Part shown: positions 11,970-23,707 of the stretch, one piece after another
Layout: each line of letters opens with the position of its first letter
Position numbering within the stretch: the first letter of the stretch is position 1
Assembly: GCA_026573805.1 (NCBI GenBank)
Contig: JAIUSX010000018.1
Location: forward strand, 12,594,001-12,658,000
Direction of reading: 5' to 3'
DNA: 64,000 nucleotides
Origin: Hesperophylax magnus
Lineage: Eukaryota; Arthropoda; Insecta; Trichoptera; Limnephilidae
The notes under the pieces: model-generated
What the model was told of the DNA's origin: nothing
The model's database searches: none
Seen by the model: only the letters and a program-made list of their open reading frames with translations
Translations under genes and position numbers: made by a program

Positions 11970-12457
11970 ATTTGTTAATAATCTTAAATCTCAGAAAGTT
12001 CTTCACCGATTGCTTTGAAATTTTGAATCTACATATTTTTATCTTTTCAATTAAAAAGAAAAATATATTTTTCCATCACGTGATATGCACTCTGTCTCGT
12101 TCCAGCAGCGGTAACAGAGGAGAGAGAGCGCTTATCACGTGATCCTACAGGGATTTTGAAATTGTAAAAACAAACAAAAAATTACTCTGGCCTAATAATT
12201 TATGACTAGGGGGCTCGGGTTTTTTCACTTTTTCATGTATGCTTAGCAGCGTATGGGTTAAATATTCCAGGGACCAGGGCTAAACTTAACTAAGCTTAAT
12301 ATATTGCGGTAAGACAAAAAAAATCAACACATTACGTAAAAACATATATATTTTTTTAAACAGCGCCATCTGTTGGGCATAAAAGCAAACGCTTTATTGT
12401 TTCTCTATTTGCACAAATAGAATGAGCCACAGCAACGCGTGGCAAGGTGCAGCTAGT
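11970..12457 (+). mobile_element. Helitron-like element, 3' end
   Basis: The end at 12457 is CTAGT, preceded by a small GC-rich hairpin (GCCACAGCAACGCGTGGC, arms GCCAC/GTGGC) about ten bases upstream. Helitrons end in CTRR-T after such a hairpin. A GCGCCATCTGTTGGG block just upstream recurs near the similar end at 54527. The 5' limit is a guess, based on a stretch near 11990 (TTCACCGATTGCTTTGAAA) that resembles the usual beginning of these elements. Confidence 0.55.
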
Positions 12458-12559
12458 AATTTCCATAAATTTTAAAGCCAACTACCGAAAAACTTTATCA
12501 CAATGATATCATGCAGGGTAAATTATTTTTTAAAACGGTCATACCGAGTAACTTTGGGT

Positions 12560-12745
12560 ACACGGAGAAAAATGAGTATTGCTTATTTATTAAAAATCTC
12601 TTCAAATTATTGGTAATCCGGCAAAAAACGGGATTTTCTGTCGGAGGCTGAATATACCCTGCACGTGTTTAAAAACGGGATCTCCTGTCGGAGGATGGAT
12701 ATCATCGGGACAATCTTCACCCTGCACGTGTTTAAGATGTATTCC
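12560..12745 (+). mobile_element. MITE family M2, partial copy
   Basis: GGAGAAAAATGAGTATTGC, a run of TTATTAAAAATCTCTTC, and the AAAAACGGGA block match the terminal arms of elements at 30818-31157 and 39018-39325. Only one arm plus some rearranged inner sequence is visible. Confidence 0.55.
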
Positions 12746-13424
12746 TCTATGTCTTTAATCAATATATATTAACAGTTGGGTTTGATTGACGCGAAGGGCG
12801 TGATTTATTTCTATTTCGCTAGCGTTAGTTGGTTGCTTGCCACGCCGCAATAGCCTAACGCACCGCGATTCATTCCGAGAGAACGCTAGACCAAAGAATT
12901 TGATAATTTTGAAACTTGACTTAACATTTTTTAATTCTTATTTAGATTTACCTCAATCAAACAATTCATCTAATTATTTAAAAATGGCATTTAATTCACA
13001 ATTGGAAAACACAGGTTAGATAAGACACCATTTATAATATATATATACAGCATTAAGTCTTTTGATATTAAGTTACTCAAAATCTCAAATCAACGTGAGG
13101 TTCTTGGCAGTAATCAATGTATTAGTTTGTATAGTGGTCCTTTCACAGGCAGGTAAAGTTTTTATCCATATCATTTCATACCTCAAACCATATTTGTAAA
13201 GTTCCAGCAATTCTGATCGACGCAGTAATGTTTGCTTATATGGGCACCTAATATTAGTTTCAAAATTCGAAGAATAAGTCCATTCGAATTTGACTTTTTC
13301 TCCATAAATCTTTGGACATAGATTTATCAAATGTCTCTAGTTTTTCACTCTCACCATTCTAAGTTGTTAAAATATGTGTAATTATTGAGATAATTTGGTA
13401 AGTAAACCTTTTTCTGTTTGGGGC

Positions 13425-15345
13425 ACTACGCGGTTTTTTGGGGTTGTGCGGCTACTACAGACGTTTCGCGGACAAATATGGGGGAGCTACCCGGGTGTTG
13501 TGTGATCTGTTGAAAAAAAACAGGCCTTGGAGATGGACAGCCGTCGAACAAAATGCGTTTGATAACGTAAAATCACTATTTCTAGAATCTGTCATGTTGA
13601 CTCACCACGATCCCAGTAGTACCTACTACTTGCAGACTGACAGCTCGGGTTTTGCTATCGGATCCGAGCTATACCAACTTGATAGCGAGGGACATCACCA
13701 TGTTATAGGTTTTGTCAGTAAATCATTAACCGGCGCCGAACTAAAGTGGACCGTGTCGGAACAAGAGCTTTACGCGATTATTTATTCATTACATAAATTC
13801 GAAACTTATCTGCGGGGCGTGCGGTTAGTTATACGTACTGACCATCAAGCCTTATCATTCCTGAAGACATGGAAGTTGTACAGCGCGAGAGTCACGAGGT
13901 GGATCCTATATCTAAACCAATTCAATTTTACAGTTGAGTACGTGAAGGGAAAGGATAACATTGGGCCCGACATATTGTCTCGCTATTCTCAAGATGCGGT
14001 AAACGTACAAGAGGGGAAGGTGTTATGCCCAGAGGTCGCTGCGTTTGTTGTAAGCGGGAAACGACTGATAAGGACACACCTAGGAAATTTGGAACAGTTA
14101 CAAAGGCGAGACGAGTTTCTAGGAGAAATAAGAGATTGTTTAAAATGGGGCTCTCGAATGGCACTCACGAGGAAGGTGCGTAGGTATTTGAAGAATTACA
14201 GTTTGAGGGATAGGACATTATACTATAGAACAGGGAACAACCGTACTGTGTTGGCCATACCTACCGAGTTATCTAAGGGACTGGTCGAGCTTGTGCATCA
14301 GGAAATCGGCCACGCCGGCGGACTGAAAACGGGTCTAGCATTGAAAGAGCGCTATTTCTGGCCGGGAATGAACAAACAAATAAAGTGGGTGGTAAAGACA
14401 TGCCACCTATGCCAGTTAGCAAAGCGCGAGATTCGTCCGACAGTAGGACCGGGAAAATCAATTATAACCCAGAGGGTAGGTGAGATAGCGATGGCCGATA
14501 TATACGGGCCTTTACCCAGGAGTGTAGGGGGGGTAAGGTTCGTCTTTGTAATACAAGACTCATTTAGTAGGTTCATTCAACTATATAAATTAAAAGTGGC
14601 GAAAACAAGTTCGGTACTAAGTTGTGTGGAGAGGTTCGCCAAGAAAATAAAGGTGGAGGCTATGCTGACGGATAACGGGTCCCAATTCTCTTCGAAAAAA
14701 TGGAATCAAGGTTTAGAAAGATTGGGAATAAAAGTTATGCATACTTCAGTGCGGAATCCAGGCCCAAATATCACCGAAAGGGTGAATAAAGAGATGGGAC
14801 GTATCTTTAGGACATATTGTCATGAGAAACACACCAGGTGGTCATTGATCTTACATGATATCACGAGGGCTTACAACAACACGGTGCATTGTACGACCGG
14901 ATTCTCGCCGAATGAAGTCGCGTTTGGGAAACAACCGCAATATAGTCTAGATAAGTTCATGAGACAAGTCAACATACCCAAACTAACGAAGACAGAGGTT
15001 CAGGACGCGGTGCACAAAAACTTAGTAAGGAACGCCACTAAGCGACAGCAGTTCTACAACATAAAGAAGAGGCTAGCTACATACGAGGTGGGGACCTACG
15101 TTAAACTAAAGAAATACACGCAGTCTAATTTATTGAAAAGGGAAATAAAGAAGTTCTCCATGGTCTATGAGGGGCCTTATGTGGTCGCCGCTGCTCCTTA
15201 CTCCAACACCTATACTCTGGTGGATCCGAAAACAAATGAGGTAAAAGGGGACTACAGTGCAATACATCTAGCTAGATATTATTTCACGGAGACGGAGAAG
15301 CTGCTGAAAAGGGGTGCAGAGGGTGGGGGCTTGAGTGGGGGTTAA
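13425..15345 (+). mobile_element. Gypsy-type (Metaviridae) pol fragment: RNase H and integrase
   Basis: A 635-codon frame is open from 13438 to 15345 and can be extended a few codons upstream (FLGLCGYYRRF, the end of the reverse transcriptase thumb). Protease and reverse transcriptase are missing, so the copy is 5'-truncated. RNase H residues: Asp68 in TDSSG, the Glu of SEQE, Asp135 in RTDHQ, and Asp178. The integrase zinc finger is His287, His292, Cys322, Cys325. Core residues are Asp354, Asp412 and Glu447, near-DD35E spacing. The frame being open over 1.9 kb suggests a fairly recent insertion. It lies inside the dead protease gene, between its exon 1 and exon 3. No live expression signal was identified. 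Confidence 0.93.
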
Positions 15346-18300
15346 CTATTTGAGGGATAATTGTCTTACGGACATGTGTTGTTTAATGTGGTTATGTGTT
15401 CGATGGGATAAGAGGAAAAGGGAGGAAAAACGAGGAGAATCAATCGCGTAGTGACTATAGAAAGTGTTAGGTTAGGGTTAGAACTTGTTACGGGAGGGGT
15501 TAAAAGAGGTTATTTGGACGAAGGGAGGAAGCAGAGGTAACACCGAACAGTGAGGGACTTTGGATATGTGTAGGTTTAGGGAGGCTTAGGTTTAGTCGGG
15601 AAGAAAAAAAAAAAATCAAGATCATTATAAGATTCGGGTAAGGAAGTATATTCGAGGGACGACAGGGGGAGTATGAAAGCAACGGATGCTAGAGGAGTTC
15701 CGCATCAGGCAGAGTAAAATTGTTAATTTAGAGGTAAGGGATTTTTTTTTTGTTATCTTAGCGTAAGAAAAAAAAATATATATTTTAGTTATAATCATGT
15801 AAACCACATGGGGTGCGTATGGGTAGTGAACCGAAGTGGATTCAAGTAGACTTAAGTTTTGAAATTATCTACACCATAATAATGCTGCAAGTTATGCACA
15901 TGGACATAAGGAAAATTTAAATACGTCATTTCGGCGCACCTACCGTAGCTCATATGGTCGGATAGGACCGCGAGATTTCTAACAATCTTATATTTTGACC
16001 ATGTACAGGAGGCTTCGGTCCACCTTAGGTTGGAAATCACTTGGTGGCGCGGGCGGGGGCGTTACCATAACCACAACAAGATTAAATAAATAATCTACTT
16101 ATATGTATGAAAAAAAAAAAACGCGGAAATTACAACAAAGAACTGGTCACGATCTAGGGTCGTTTGAGATCTCAAGGACTAACATAAATAGGGAGGAAGG
16201 GAGACGTTAATGGAGAGGTGCGTAAATAGTGACGTTTAGAAAGGATTTAAAAAAAAAAAAAAAAAAAAACACAGAAAAAAAACCACATGCAAAATAGCTA
16301 CGCGTTTTAAATAGATTCAAGTTGCGTACAAATCATCATGGGAAAAAAAAAAACATACAACCAAAACTTCGGTCAGGTACCCATAGAACTTTGCTTCGAC
16401 CCTTTGGCGGTGCAAAAAAGACTAGTCATAAATCTCCCGGAGAGATAATGAATGGCATTGTGCCTTACGTTTGTTTAAAAGCATTTGAGTTAAGACACGT
16501 ACAGGGGCGAACTTCGTGAGAAGAAGATAAGCTAAAAATTAACGAAAGATTGAAAAAAAAAAAAACCCATTCTAGAATTTATTTTGCATTTAAGGAAAAT
16601 AGGAACATCTTCTTTTAGGGAGGGATTGGGGCCGGCCAATTGGTTAGCGAATTTAGGCATGTTTAGTGCAGGCCATTTTGCAAAAGGAAGGGGGTGGGAG
16701 CCCCAAACTAGGGATAAATTTGGGCAATCACACGTAGGGAGGTAAGGGGTACGCAACCTTTGGAGTACGAAACAAAAAAAAAAAACTGAAAAGGAAGGAA
16801 AATGAGTATTCTAAACCTATTGTTAGTAATGATTTCACCAACTAAACACCAAAACGTATTTATCCGCTGTAATCCTTACTAAAGGGAGGCTGTAATGGGT
16901 CTGTTTGGGGTAAAAGGACGTAAAGAATTTTTTTTTCATAAATTAAAATACGTTCAGAGAATAGGGAGAAACGAACAGACTACGGACATCTTTGGGACAT
17001 ACTAGAAGCTTTATTGTAGAAACCTACGTCGGTAATAGGTGTTAACCACGTAATAGTTGAAAAGGGGCGTCATGGGACTCAACGAATCAGATCATTCCCA
17101 AAATCAATTAAATAATTTTTCGCCAATCACGGAGATTAAGGGCGGTCTAAGACACGATACACTCGAGATTGATTTACTGTTGGGTTAACCTTGGGATCCG
17201 GTCCCACGACACGTGCAAAGGCACTTGAGAATTGACGATAAATTTACATTCTAAGGCAGAAACGAAGCGATACCCAACCATCGATAACGAAAAAAGGGGG
17301 AGACGGATTGGTGAAAGAAGAGGGTGTTTTAGGATGTTTTGGTCCGGAAGACATATTACGAGTTGATCCTTGTAGAGAGAATTGTTTTCGTTCGCTGGAA
17401 TTCTAAGTGCTTTTTCAAGTGGCCACAGTGGACACGAATTTTAACTTAAGATAGGTCGTTTGGCCGAAATTGCCTAATTAAATTAACACGGGGGAGATGC
17501 AAGTTGGGTAATTAAGAAAAGACATAAAAGTTAATGGGTCACGAAGTCTTTGATTAACGATCAAAATTTTATGACCTTTTTTGCGCGTAAACAAAGTTAC
17601 GAGGATAATATATTGAAATTCCTAGATGAAGCGAGAAAGAGTATATGGGTTGGGCTAAAACTAGACGCAAAAAAACTGTAAAAACAGGGATGTACTGGGC
17701 GTAGATCACCGAGAAGAAAGGACCAGGAATCGAAAAGAAACCCGAAAGGTAGTTTAGCTCATGATGGAAGAGGTTTCAACGACTCGGGTAGTGGACAACG
17801 ATGGGTTACGAAAGATTACCAGAAGGGATGCGGCGGATATCACGAAAGGAGTCAAAACAGGTAGGCGAAATTACAAAAAACGTGTCGGATCAAATTTTGG
17901 AACGAATGCCTACGTATGTCATCACCGAGGGGAAGGTATATGTGTCCTGGGATCACCCACGGATCGTGTAGACACCAATCAAATGTAAGAAGGCAGCACA
18001 CAAGGAAGGATACTGTATTGCGCAAGCGCTGGACATAATAGGTGAAAAGCTTCCGTTAGTTGGGATAATTTATCGATTATATTATCGATATCAATAGCGA
18101 ATTTCTCGGAAAGATTTCAAAAACAACGATATAGAAATGAGTTACACCTAGTCTAAAGGCCGGAAATCAACCAATATTACGGACACAGCACGTGTACGAG
18201 GAAAAATAATCAAATAATTTTGCGCAATAGTCTACATCGCCGAGAATCATTTACGTGAGGGCGCCCGAAAGTCGGGCCACCGAGTACACGTCTGTACCCG

Positions 18301-19480
18301 CCTCGACAGATTGGTAGGTGTCTACCTCAAATCGGGAGGCGGGATCCAAAAATCCTGAAACGGGGTTATGCAATTCTAAACTTAACGGGAAGTGAAACCT
18401 CGAATTCATAAAGGCGAAAGTCGCACAAATTTTAAGTCGATTTATTCGAAAAGACATTATTAAATAGGGTTGTTTGGAGGAAATCGGGGCTTTTTTCGTT
18501 TTTAACTTGGTTGGAGTCGGTTCGAGAACCTTACGCCGCGACAGTTTTGTGTGCCATTTTTAAACTAAACTGATAGAGTTTTAAATATAGTGAAGTTGTG
18601 GTTTTAATATTAATTGAAATAATTGAAGTGTTTTGAAATTTAATTAGATTCAACCAAAAAAAGGGGTAAACTCATAATTAGACAATACTAAATTCACGGG
18701 TTGGAGTCTATTGGTTTAGACTAATATAAGACGATGAAACTCAATTGCAGTAATTTTTAATAATAACGCGTGTGCCATTAGAGGGAAAAAAAATAGAGAG
18801 CCATAATAATTATCAAATGATCTGACGAAAACGGCTAAGACAAGGTTCTAAATTTATTGTGAAATTGAAGAGACAGTGTTTTCCTTGCGAGCACGGGAAG
18901 GATTTTAACGGTTTACACGATATAAGAACTTAGTGAAAAAATCGAAGTGAACGCGGCAAATAATATATGAAAGGTTCTAGGGAGGGGGAGGGGGTTTTGG
19001 GTAGATCTCGGCAAATACTTACTTAGATACTCTAAAATAGTCGATAGGGAGAGATATCTAGACTAGGTACAGTGGAGGCCAACAAATACCTATGCATGTC
19101 AACTATCAACTTACGGTTAGGGAGGAAGAGATATTCTATTGAAAGAAATGATCCGCTTAAACATTCCGAAATCTAGTATCCGGTAATTTATGTGCTATCT
19201 ACGGGGCGGCGTATGAAAGTAGAAATTTTAGCTAGAAAAATTAGATCCAATATGGTTATAGTTTCTACTGGCGAGTAGACGGGTGACATAGAGAATCGAT
19301 TTCGAATTTAATACGAACCCTTAACGGCTTAGGGGCTTCTACTCATACCTACAGTTCCTGGACGCGGATTAATGTACATGTCGTCGATATCCCGACTGGA
19401 CTGGTAATATTACGATTTTGGGTGAGTGAACTTGCATGAATATATATTTCCAGAACATTAAAATTACGACGAAGATGGGG
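15346..19480 (+). mobile_element. Probable 3' part of the Gypsy element: env-like remnant, polypurine stretches, LTR region
   Basis: Directly after the integrase stop the sequence becomes rich in purines, with many A-runs and GGGAGG-like blocks, unlike the AT-rich flanks. A frame at about 17815-18110 reads as protein-like but is broken by a TAG near 17968. Its position after pol fits a third, env-like frame, which some insect Gypsy elements have. Polypurine candidates lie at about 17290 and 18968. An LTR could not be fixed because the 5' copy is absent. The limits of the element are inferred from composition, so the true end may be earlier than 19480. Confidence 0.45.
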
Positions 19481-19486
19481 CTCGGC

Positions 19487-20701
19487 CGCTGTTCCCAACT
19501 TTTTAATCGTTATCTAAGTTCAAATCTTTGTTTTTGCTCAGCCAAGCGATTTTTAAGCATTTTGTAGGGAACGTTCGATTTGCGTTGTTCCCAATCATTT
19601 TATCATTGAAAATCTTAAGTAGCCCCACACACTACCGCACATTACCATAGACAATAAAATGACATCAAATTAAAAACTTTCTATGTTAAATTAATATTAA
19701 AGAGTTAATTATTGTAGCTCTTATTAATACACATTACTTCTTTTAAATACCGTTATTCATAAACTGGTATTTCATATTTTTTAAACTAACGTATATAATA
19801 TATTGAAAATAAAGTGACAACTTGAACGTGATGCCACAATCGGGACTTCCCATTTGATTTGGCAGATCGACGGAAGTTTTTTCTCCGTGCGACAGCAAAA
19901 CAAACCCAAACAAACCTTAAAATGGAGATCAAAGCAAAGCGTGCGAAGAATAACATTAAATTGATAGAATAGAAAGGTTTTCAGATCTGACATGAGGTAA
20001 GGGCAAAATATTTCGCACATTCATCGCAAAAATGACACTTGCGTAAATAAAAACTTACCTTTCGCTTGCATAAGTTAAATTCTCCTCAATTAGGTTCAAA
20101 ATATACAAAAAACACGTTTTCGTCATACGAAAACGGTCAAAAAATTCTTTGTCATTTAATTCATTTGTAGTTATTTTCTATATGTACTTTTTCTATTTTA
20201 CATTGTCTTTGCCCTTCACATACATGTACTCTCCATTCACTGTCATCTATGTTTTCTTATTCGTGTCAATATTATGGTTTTAATGGACATATTGTCCGTA
20301 AATTAATAAATAAATAAATAGTTCGATGTAATTGACATCCACACCCTGTCGCCGCCTGTATAACCCGATGTTTTCATCAATTACTTCGGCCCATTCCGCA
20401 ATATCTAGTATATCTAAAATGTCTAAAACTTCTCTATCCATTTTAAAACGATAATGACAAATGCAACACAAAAAACTGAAAGGAGCGCGACTGTCGATTG
20501 TCAGAGTGACATTTGATCATTGATTCGCGGTATTTTTTCACTCTGTCGACACTTTTTGTAACTAGCTTTTTCCTTACCTAATCCAGCTGTCCGGCTGGCT
20601 TAGACTGAGCGGCTTGCTTAAGCAATTATTGTGTGTTGGAATTACGTAGTGCAGTGGTGATTCGCTTAGAATTTGATTATTAGGATTGGGAACAGCGGCC
20701 G
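19487..20701. mobile_element. DNA transposon remnant with inverted ends (possibly Harbinger-like)
   Basis: CGGCCGCTGTTCCCAA at the left end is matched by TTGGGAACAGCGGCCG at the right end, about 1.2 kb apart. Inside, a short minus-strand frame (20280-20471) reads DIAEWAEVIDENIGLYRRRQ, which resembles the acidic start of Harbinger-type transposases. There is no catalytic domain, so the copy is non-autonomous. No target-site duplication could be made out. Confidence 0.45.
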
Positions 20702-21482
20702 TAAGGAATGTAAGACTTTTGCGACCAAGGAGCATTAAGTAAGTTCAAATATCAATTATGGCGAAGCACTACGAGTAATGCGAAATCTTGTGTGTTTGGT
20801 TTTATACCTCGATCGCTTAGAAATTTTTTGATGTCGTAATTAAATACTGCGAGTAGAACACAACTTGGTCTAGTCTTCTTATAAACCCAGTAAAAATAAA
20901 GTAACAGGCCCATAAAAACTGTTTTAAAGTTCAAAATCTCCTACTTACGAACTCCTTTTCAAAACACACTTTATGGAAATGTTTTTTTCTTTTTATTTAT
21001 ATTAAAACAGGCGGCCGGTGGCAATCTACATAAAGAGTATTGATGTTTGCGGCCCGATTCCAAATGCTAAACGACGTGGTGCATCGTCTTATGTGTCTAC
21101 TAATTATTACTAAAGTATACAGATTCCAAACGCGTTTCATCGTAGTGCACAAAGAACACTATCCAACTGATACTTCAACAAACAATAATCAAAACATCGC
21201 CTTATCTAAATAGGAACTAACTACTTTATTTAGAGTACCTACACACATTAAACGAATAGATTGAGGATTAGTTAGACAAATGAAAACAGATAATACTTCA
21301 ATGCTAGATGATGAAAGAAATATAATATAAGTTGATGAAGATTTTGTAAGGTCACAAGAAAATCAAAAGTTAATATTGCTGACGAGATTGTATCAGATGG
21401 TGACTATAGAGATGTGATTGAAAATGACTATAAGTTATACTGCACATGCAAACAAAATGCTATAAATAAAATAGCGACCGGA
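20702..21482. other. Stretch inside the dead protease gene, nothing recognised
   Basis: This sequence lies between the transposon end and the next MITE. Small frames on the minus strand (20752-20934) have no known match, and a relic of protease exon 2 was looked for but not found. Confidence 0.35.
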
Positions 21483-21660
21483 TAACTCATCAAAATGACA
21501 ATTCAACACACCTATAAAAACTGTTATAAAGTTATGAAAAGTGATGAAACAAAAACTAGGTTAAATAGGTTACATATGTAACCTGGTTTTTGTTTCATCA
21601 CTTTTAAAGACTTTATATCAGCTTTTAAAGGTGTGTTTAACTGTCATTTTGAGGAGTTAT
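21483..21660. mobile_element. Foldback MITE family M3, full copy
   Basis: The element is one long imperfect hairpin. The left arm starts GATAACTCATCAAAATGACA and the right arm ends TGTCATTTTGAGGAGTTAT, with the centre at GGTTACATATGTAACC. A second copy, lacking part of the right arm, is at 38533-38680. Confidence 0.85.
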
Positions 21661-21859
21661 GGAAACAAATAAAATATATGTGAGTGTACATATTATTCTT
21701 TCTGCGGATAATCGAATCATTCAGGGTTCCCCAGTGGCCAAAAACCAGTACCCTCACTGGAGAAATCTCTACCTCACCCATAGCAATGGAGGATTTCAAT
21801 ATGCGCATGCTCCCTCATCAGCAGCCGTAGGTTATTACCAGATATGTGCAAAATGGGTA

Positions 21860-22400
21860 CCCAAAACCATTTGAAATGCAAAATGGAAATGGGTCAAAAC
21901 TTTTCCATTTGAAAATGTAAAATGGTTTTTAAAAAAATATTTCAAATGCAAAATGCAAAATACCTATTTTCAAAATGCATTGAAAATGCAAAATGGTTTC
22001 TCAGGTCAAACAATTAAAATAATTATAGAATTTTTAAACAGTTTGTCATTTAATAATGGACATCAATGTAGAACAAACATATTACATAATGGTAAATCAA
22101 AAAAATGCCACGACTACGGATTATGAACCACAAAAAATTTTCGCGGGACAAATGTTGCCAACGTAAAAACATAGAAACTGCTATCTAACATTTCACTGCG
22201 AGGTTGAGGACCGACTGATATTTGGGGCTTATGAAAAAAAGATGAGTGGAGATAGTAGGAAGAATGTTGCAAAAAGGCATTTAAAATGGAAAATGCATTT
22301 AGAAAAGCATTTAAAATGCAAAATGCAAATTGGTTTTTAGAAAAGCATTTAAAATGCAAAATGGAAAATACCCATTTTGCATTTTGGATTTCCATTTGAA
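21860..22400. repeat. AAATGCAAAATG-rich low-complexity clusters
   Basis: Two clusters of degenerate AAATGCAAAATG and CATTTTGCATTT units (about 21865-22000 and 22270-22400) flank a normal-looking middle part. They lie in the remnant of intron 3 of the dead protease gene and are non-coding. Confidence 0.65.
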
Positions 22401-23655
22401 ATGGATTTATTACAAATAAAGTACATCTCTGGTTATTACTGCTGAGGTTATTACTGCCTCGAGAGGTACGTCAATCCACAAGTAAGTTTTTGGGTTCTTA
22501 TTTAAGTAACGAAATCCTCAAAGAAATTTTTTCTGTCATCTCGGAAACTCATTCCATCGAGTTCCGTAAAGGATATGTTGTATGCTCTCGATGTTCTGAA
22601 ATAGCAAGCAATTATCTCACGTTACGTGAAAAAGCAAGGGTCAGTAGTTGGAAATCATAGACCCTCAATCCGTGAGGAAGTACAGAGAATTATCGTCTTA
22701 TTTGGTTTTAATTGTTTGCTGTTAATTCTTGCATAGCCGTCTTAGCCTTGGTCTCACTGGGAAGGACCACCTGAACACTTTCCCATTCAAAGTAACTCTG
22801 ATTGGTGGAGTTAACTATTAACTCCCCCTATCTGCACGTTTACCCCGATTTCAACTTTAACACGCGCAATAACCATCTGGCCCTCATGGGACTTCATAGT
22901 GCCCTAAGTGAATATTTGGGCACACGGTTATGGTGCGAAGAAGACAACTACGTCTTTTTAGCTCCAATAATACCGATTAATGACATTCAGCACTCCAATC
23001 CGAAACAACAAAACATTAATTAAAGACGGCTTAGTTGGCATATTTGTTATGGTCTTTGCCACCCCAAATAAAGCTCCATAGCAGAATTCTTCAGCTTCAA
23101 ATCATTTGCCTTCATTGGGGTACAATGGGATATATATATAACCGTGTTTTATGGAATTATCATGTCGTTAAGATCAACGAATATGAGCTCTTCATTATTC
23201 TATGAATTGCTCAGCATCTGTTTACGTTGGTAAGACTTATTACAATAATACAGGTTCAGTTCAGGAATTCATAGCATTGTTATATTATCTCAAAAATATC
23301 AGGCCAGTACTTTTCTAGTGGAATTCTACCCAGATCTACGAAGGTGAGACAGCACCTGCAAGTGATTTTGGATATACCACCAACGGTAAGTCTTGGATAT
23401 TTATAATATTTTCAGTTCACAAATGTATAAGCAGCATTATAGTTGCAAACGAGATGGTTTTGAGAAAGGAATATTTAAAGAAACTTCCACTAAAATACCA
23501 GTCGATTAGCCAAAATAAGCAATTTTAAAAAAAATACTTAAAATTTGAGTTGTTTACTGTCGTTTAGATTGGGAATACTCTCTCAAATCAGAAGATTAAA
23601 AATGCTGTGTTATTAATCAAACGCAAAGCAGAGATCAGATAAGGCAGTTGACATT

Positions 23656-23666
23656 TATATATAAAG
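23656..23666 (+). promoter_or_regulatory. TATA box of the protease homologue gene
   Basis: TATATATAAAG lies about 50 bases upstream of the ATG at 23708. The same spacing is kept in the genes at 52910 and 59943, and even in the dead gene at 13095. Confidence 0.65.
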
Positions 23667-23707
23667 CATAATATATTATCCAACTTTAGTTCCTTCTCAA
23701 AATTATC

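Larger units (their letters stand above)
13095..23385 (+). pseudogene. Dead chymotrypsin-like serine protease gene, split by transposons
   Basis: Four exon relics lie in order on the plus strand. Exon 1 relic (13095-13148) encodes an 18-residue signal peptide closely like that of the next gene, but its first codon is GTG and the donor is displaced by a CAGG duplication. Exon 3 relic (21708-21856) has RIIQG, a changed acceptor (GCGG for GCAG), a frame change, and the His motif degraded to ITRY. Exon 4 relic (about 22780-22907) has catalytic Asp changed to His (NNHLAL) and stops in its first half. Exon 5 relic (23296-23385) has an in-frame TAG and no proper acceptor, though the donor survives. 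Exons 2, 6 and 7 were not found. A TATATACAG at 13042 keeps the promoter spacing of the live genes. A Gypsy fragment and a second transposon occupy the gap between exons 1 and 3. It is the nearest tandem neighbour of the gene at 23708. Confidence 0.8.

Noticed and set aside
15465..15485. Telomere-like GTTAGGTTAGGGTTAG
   Set aside because: Just over two units within purine-rich sequence; no array and no telomeric context.
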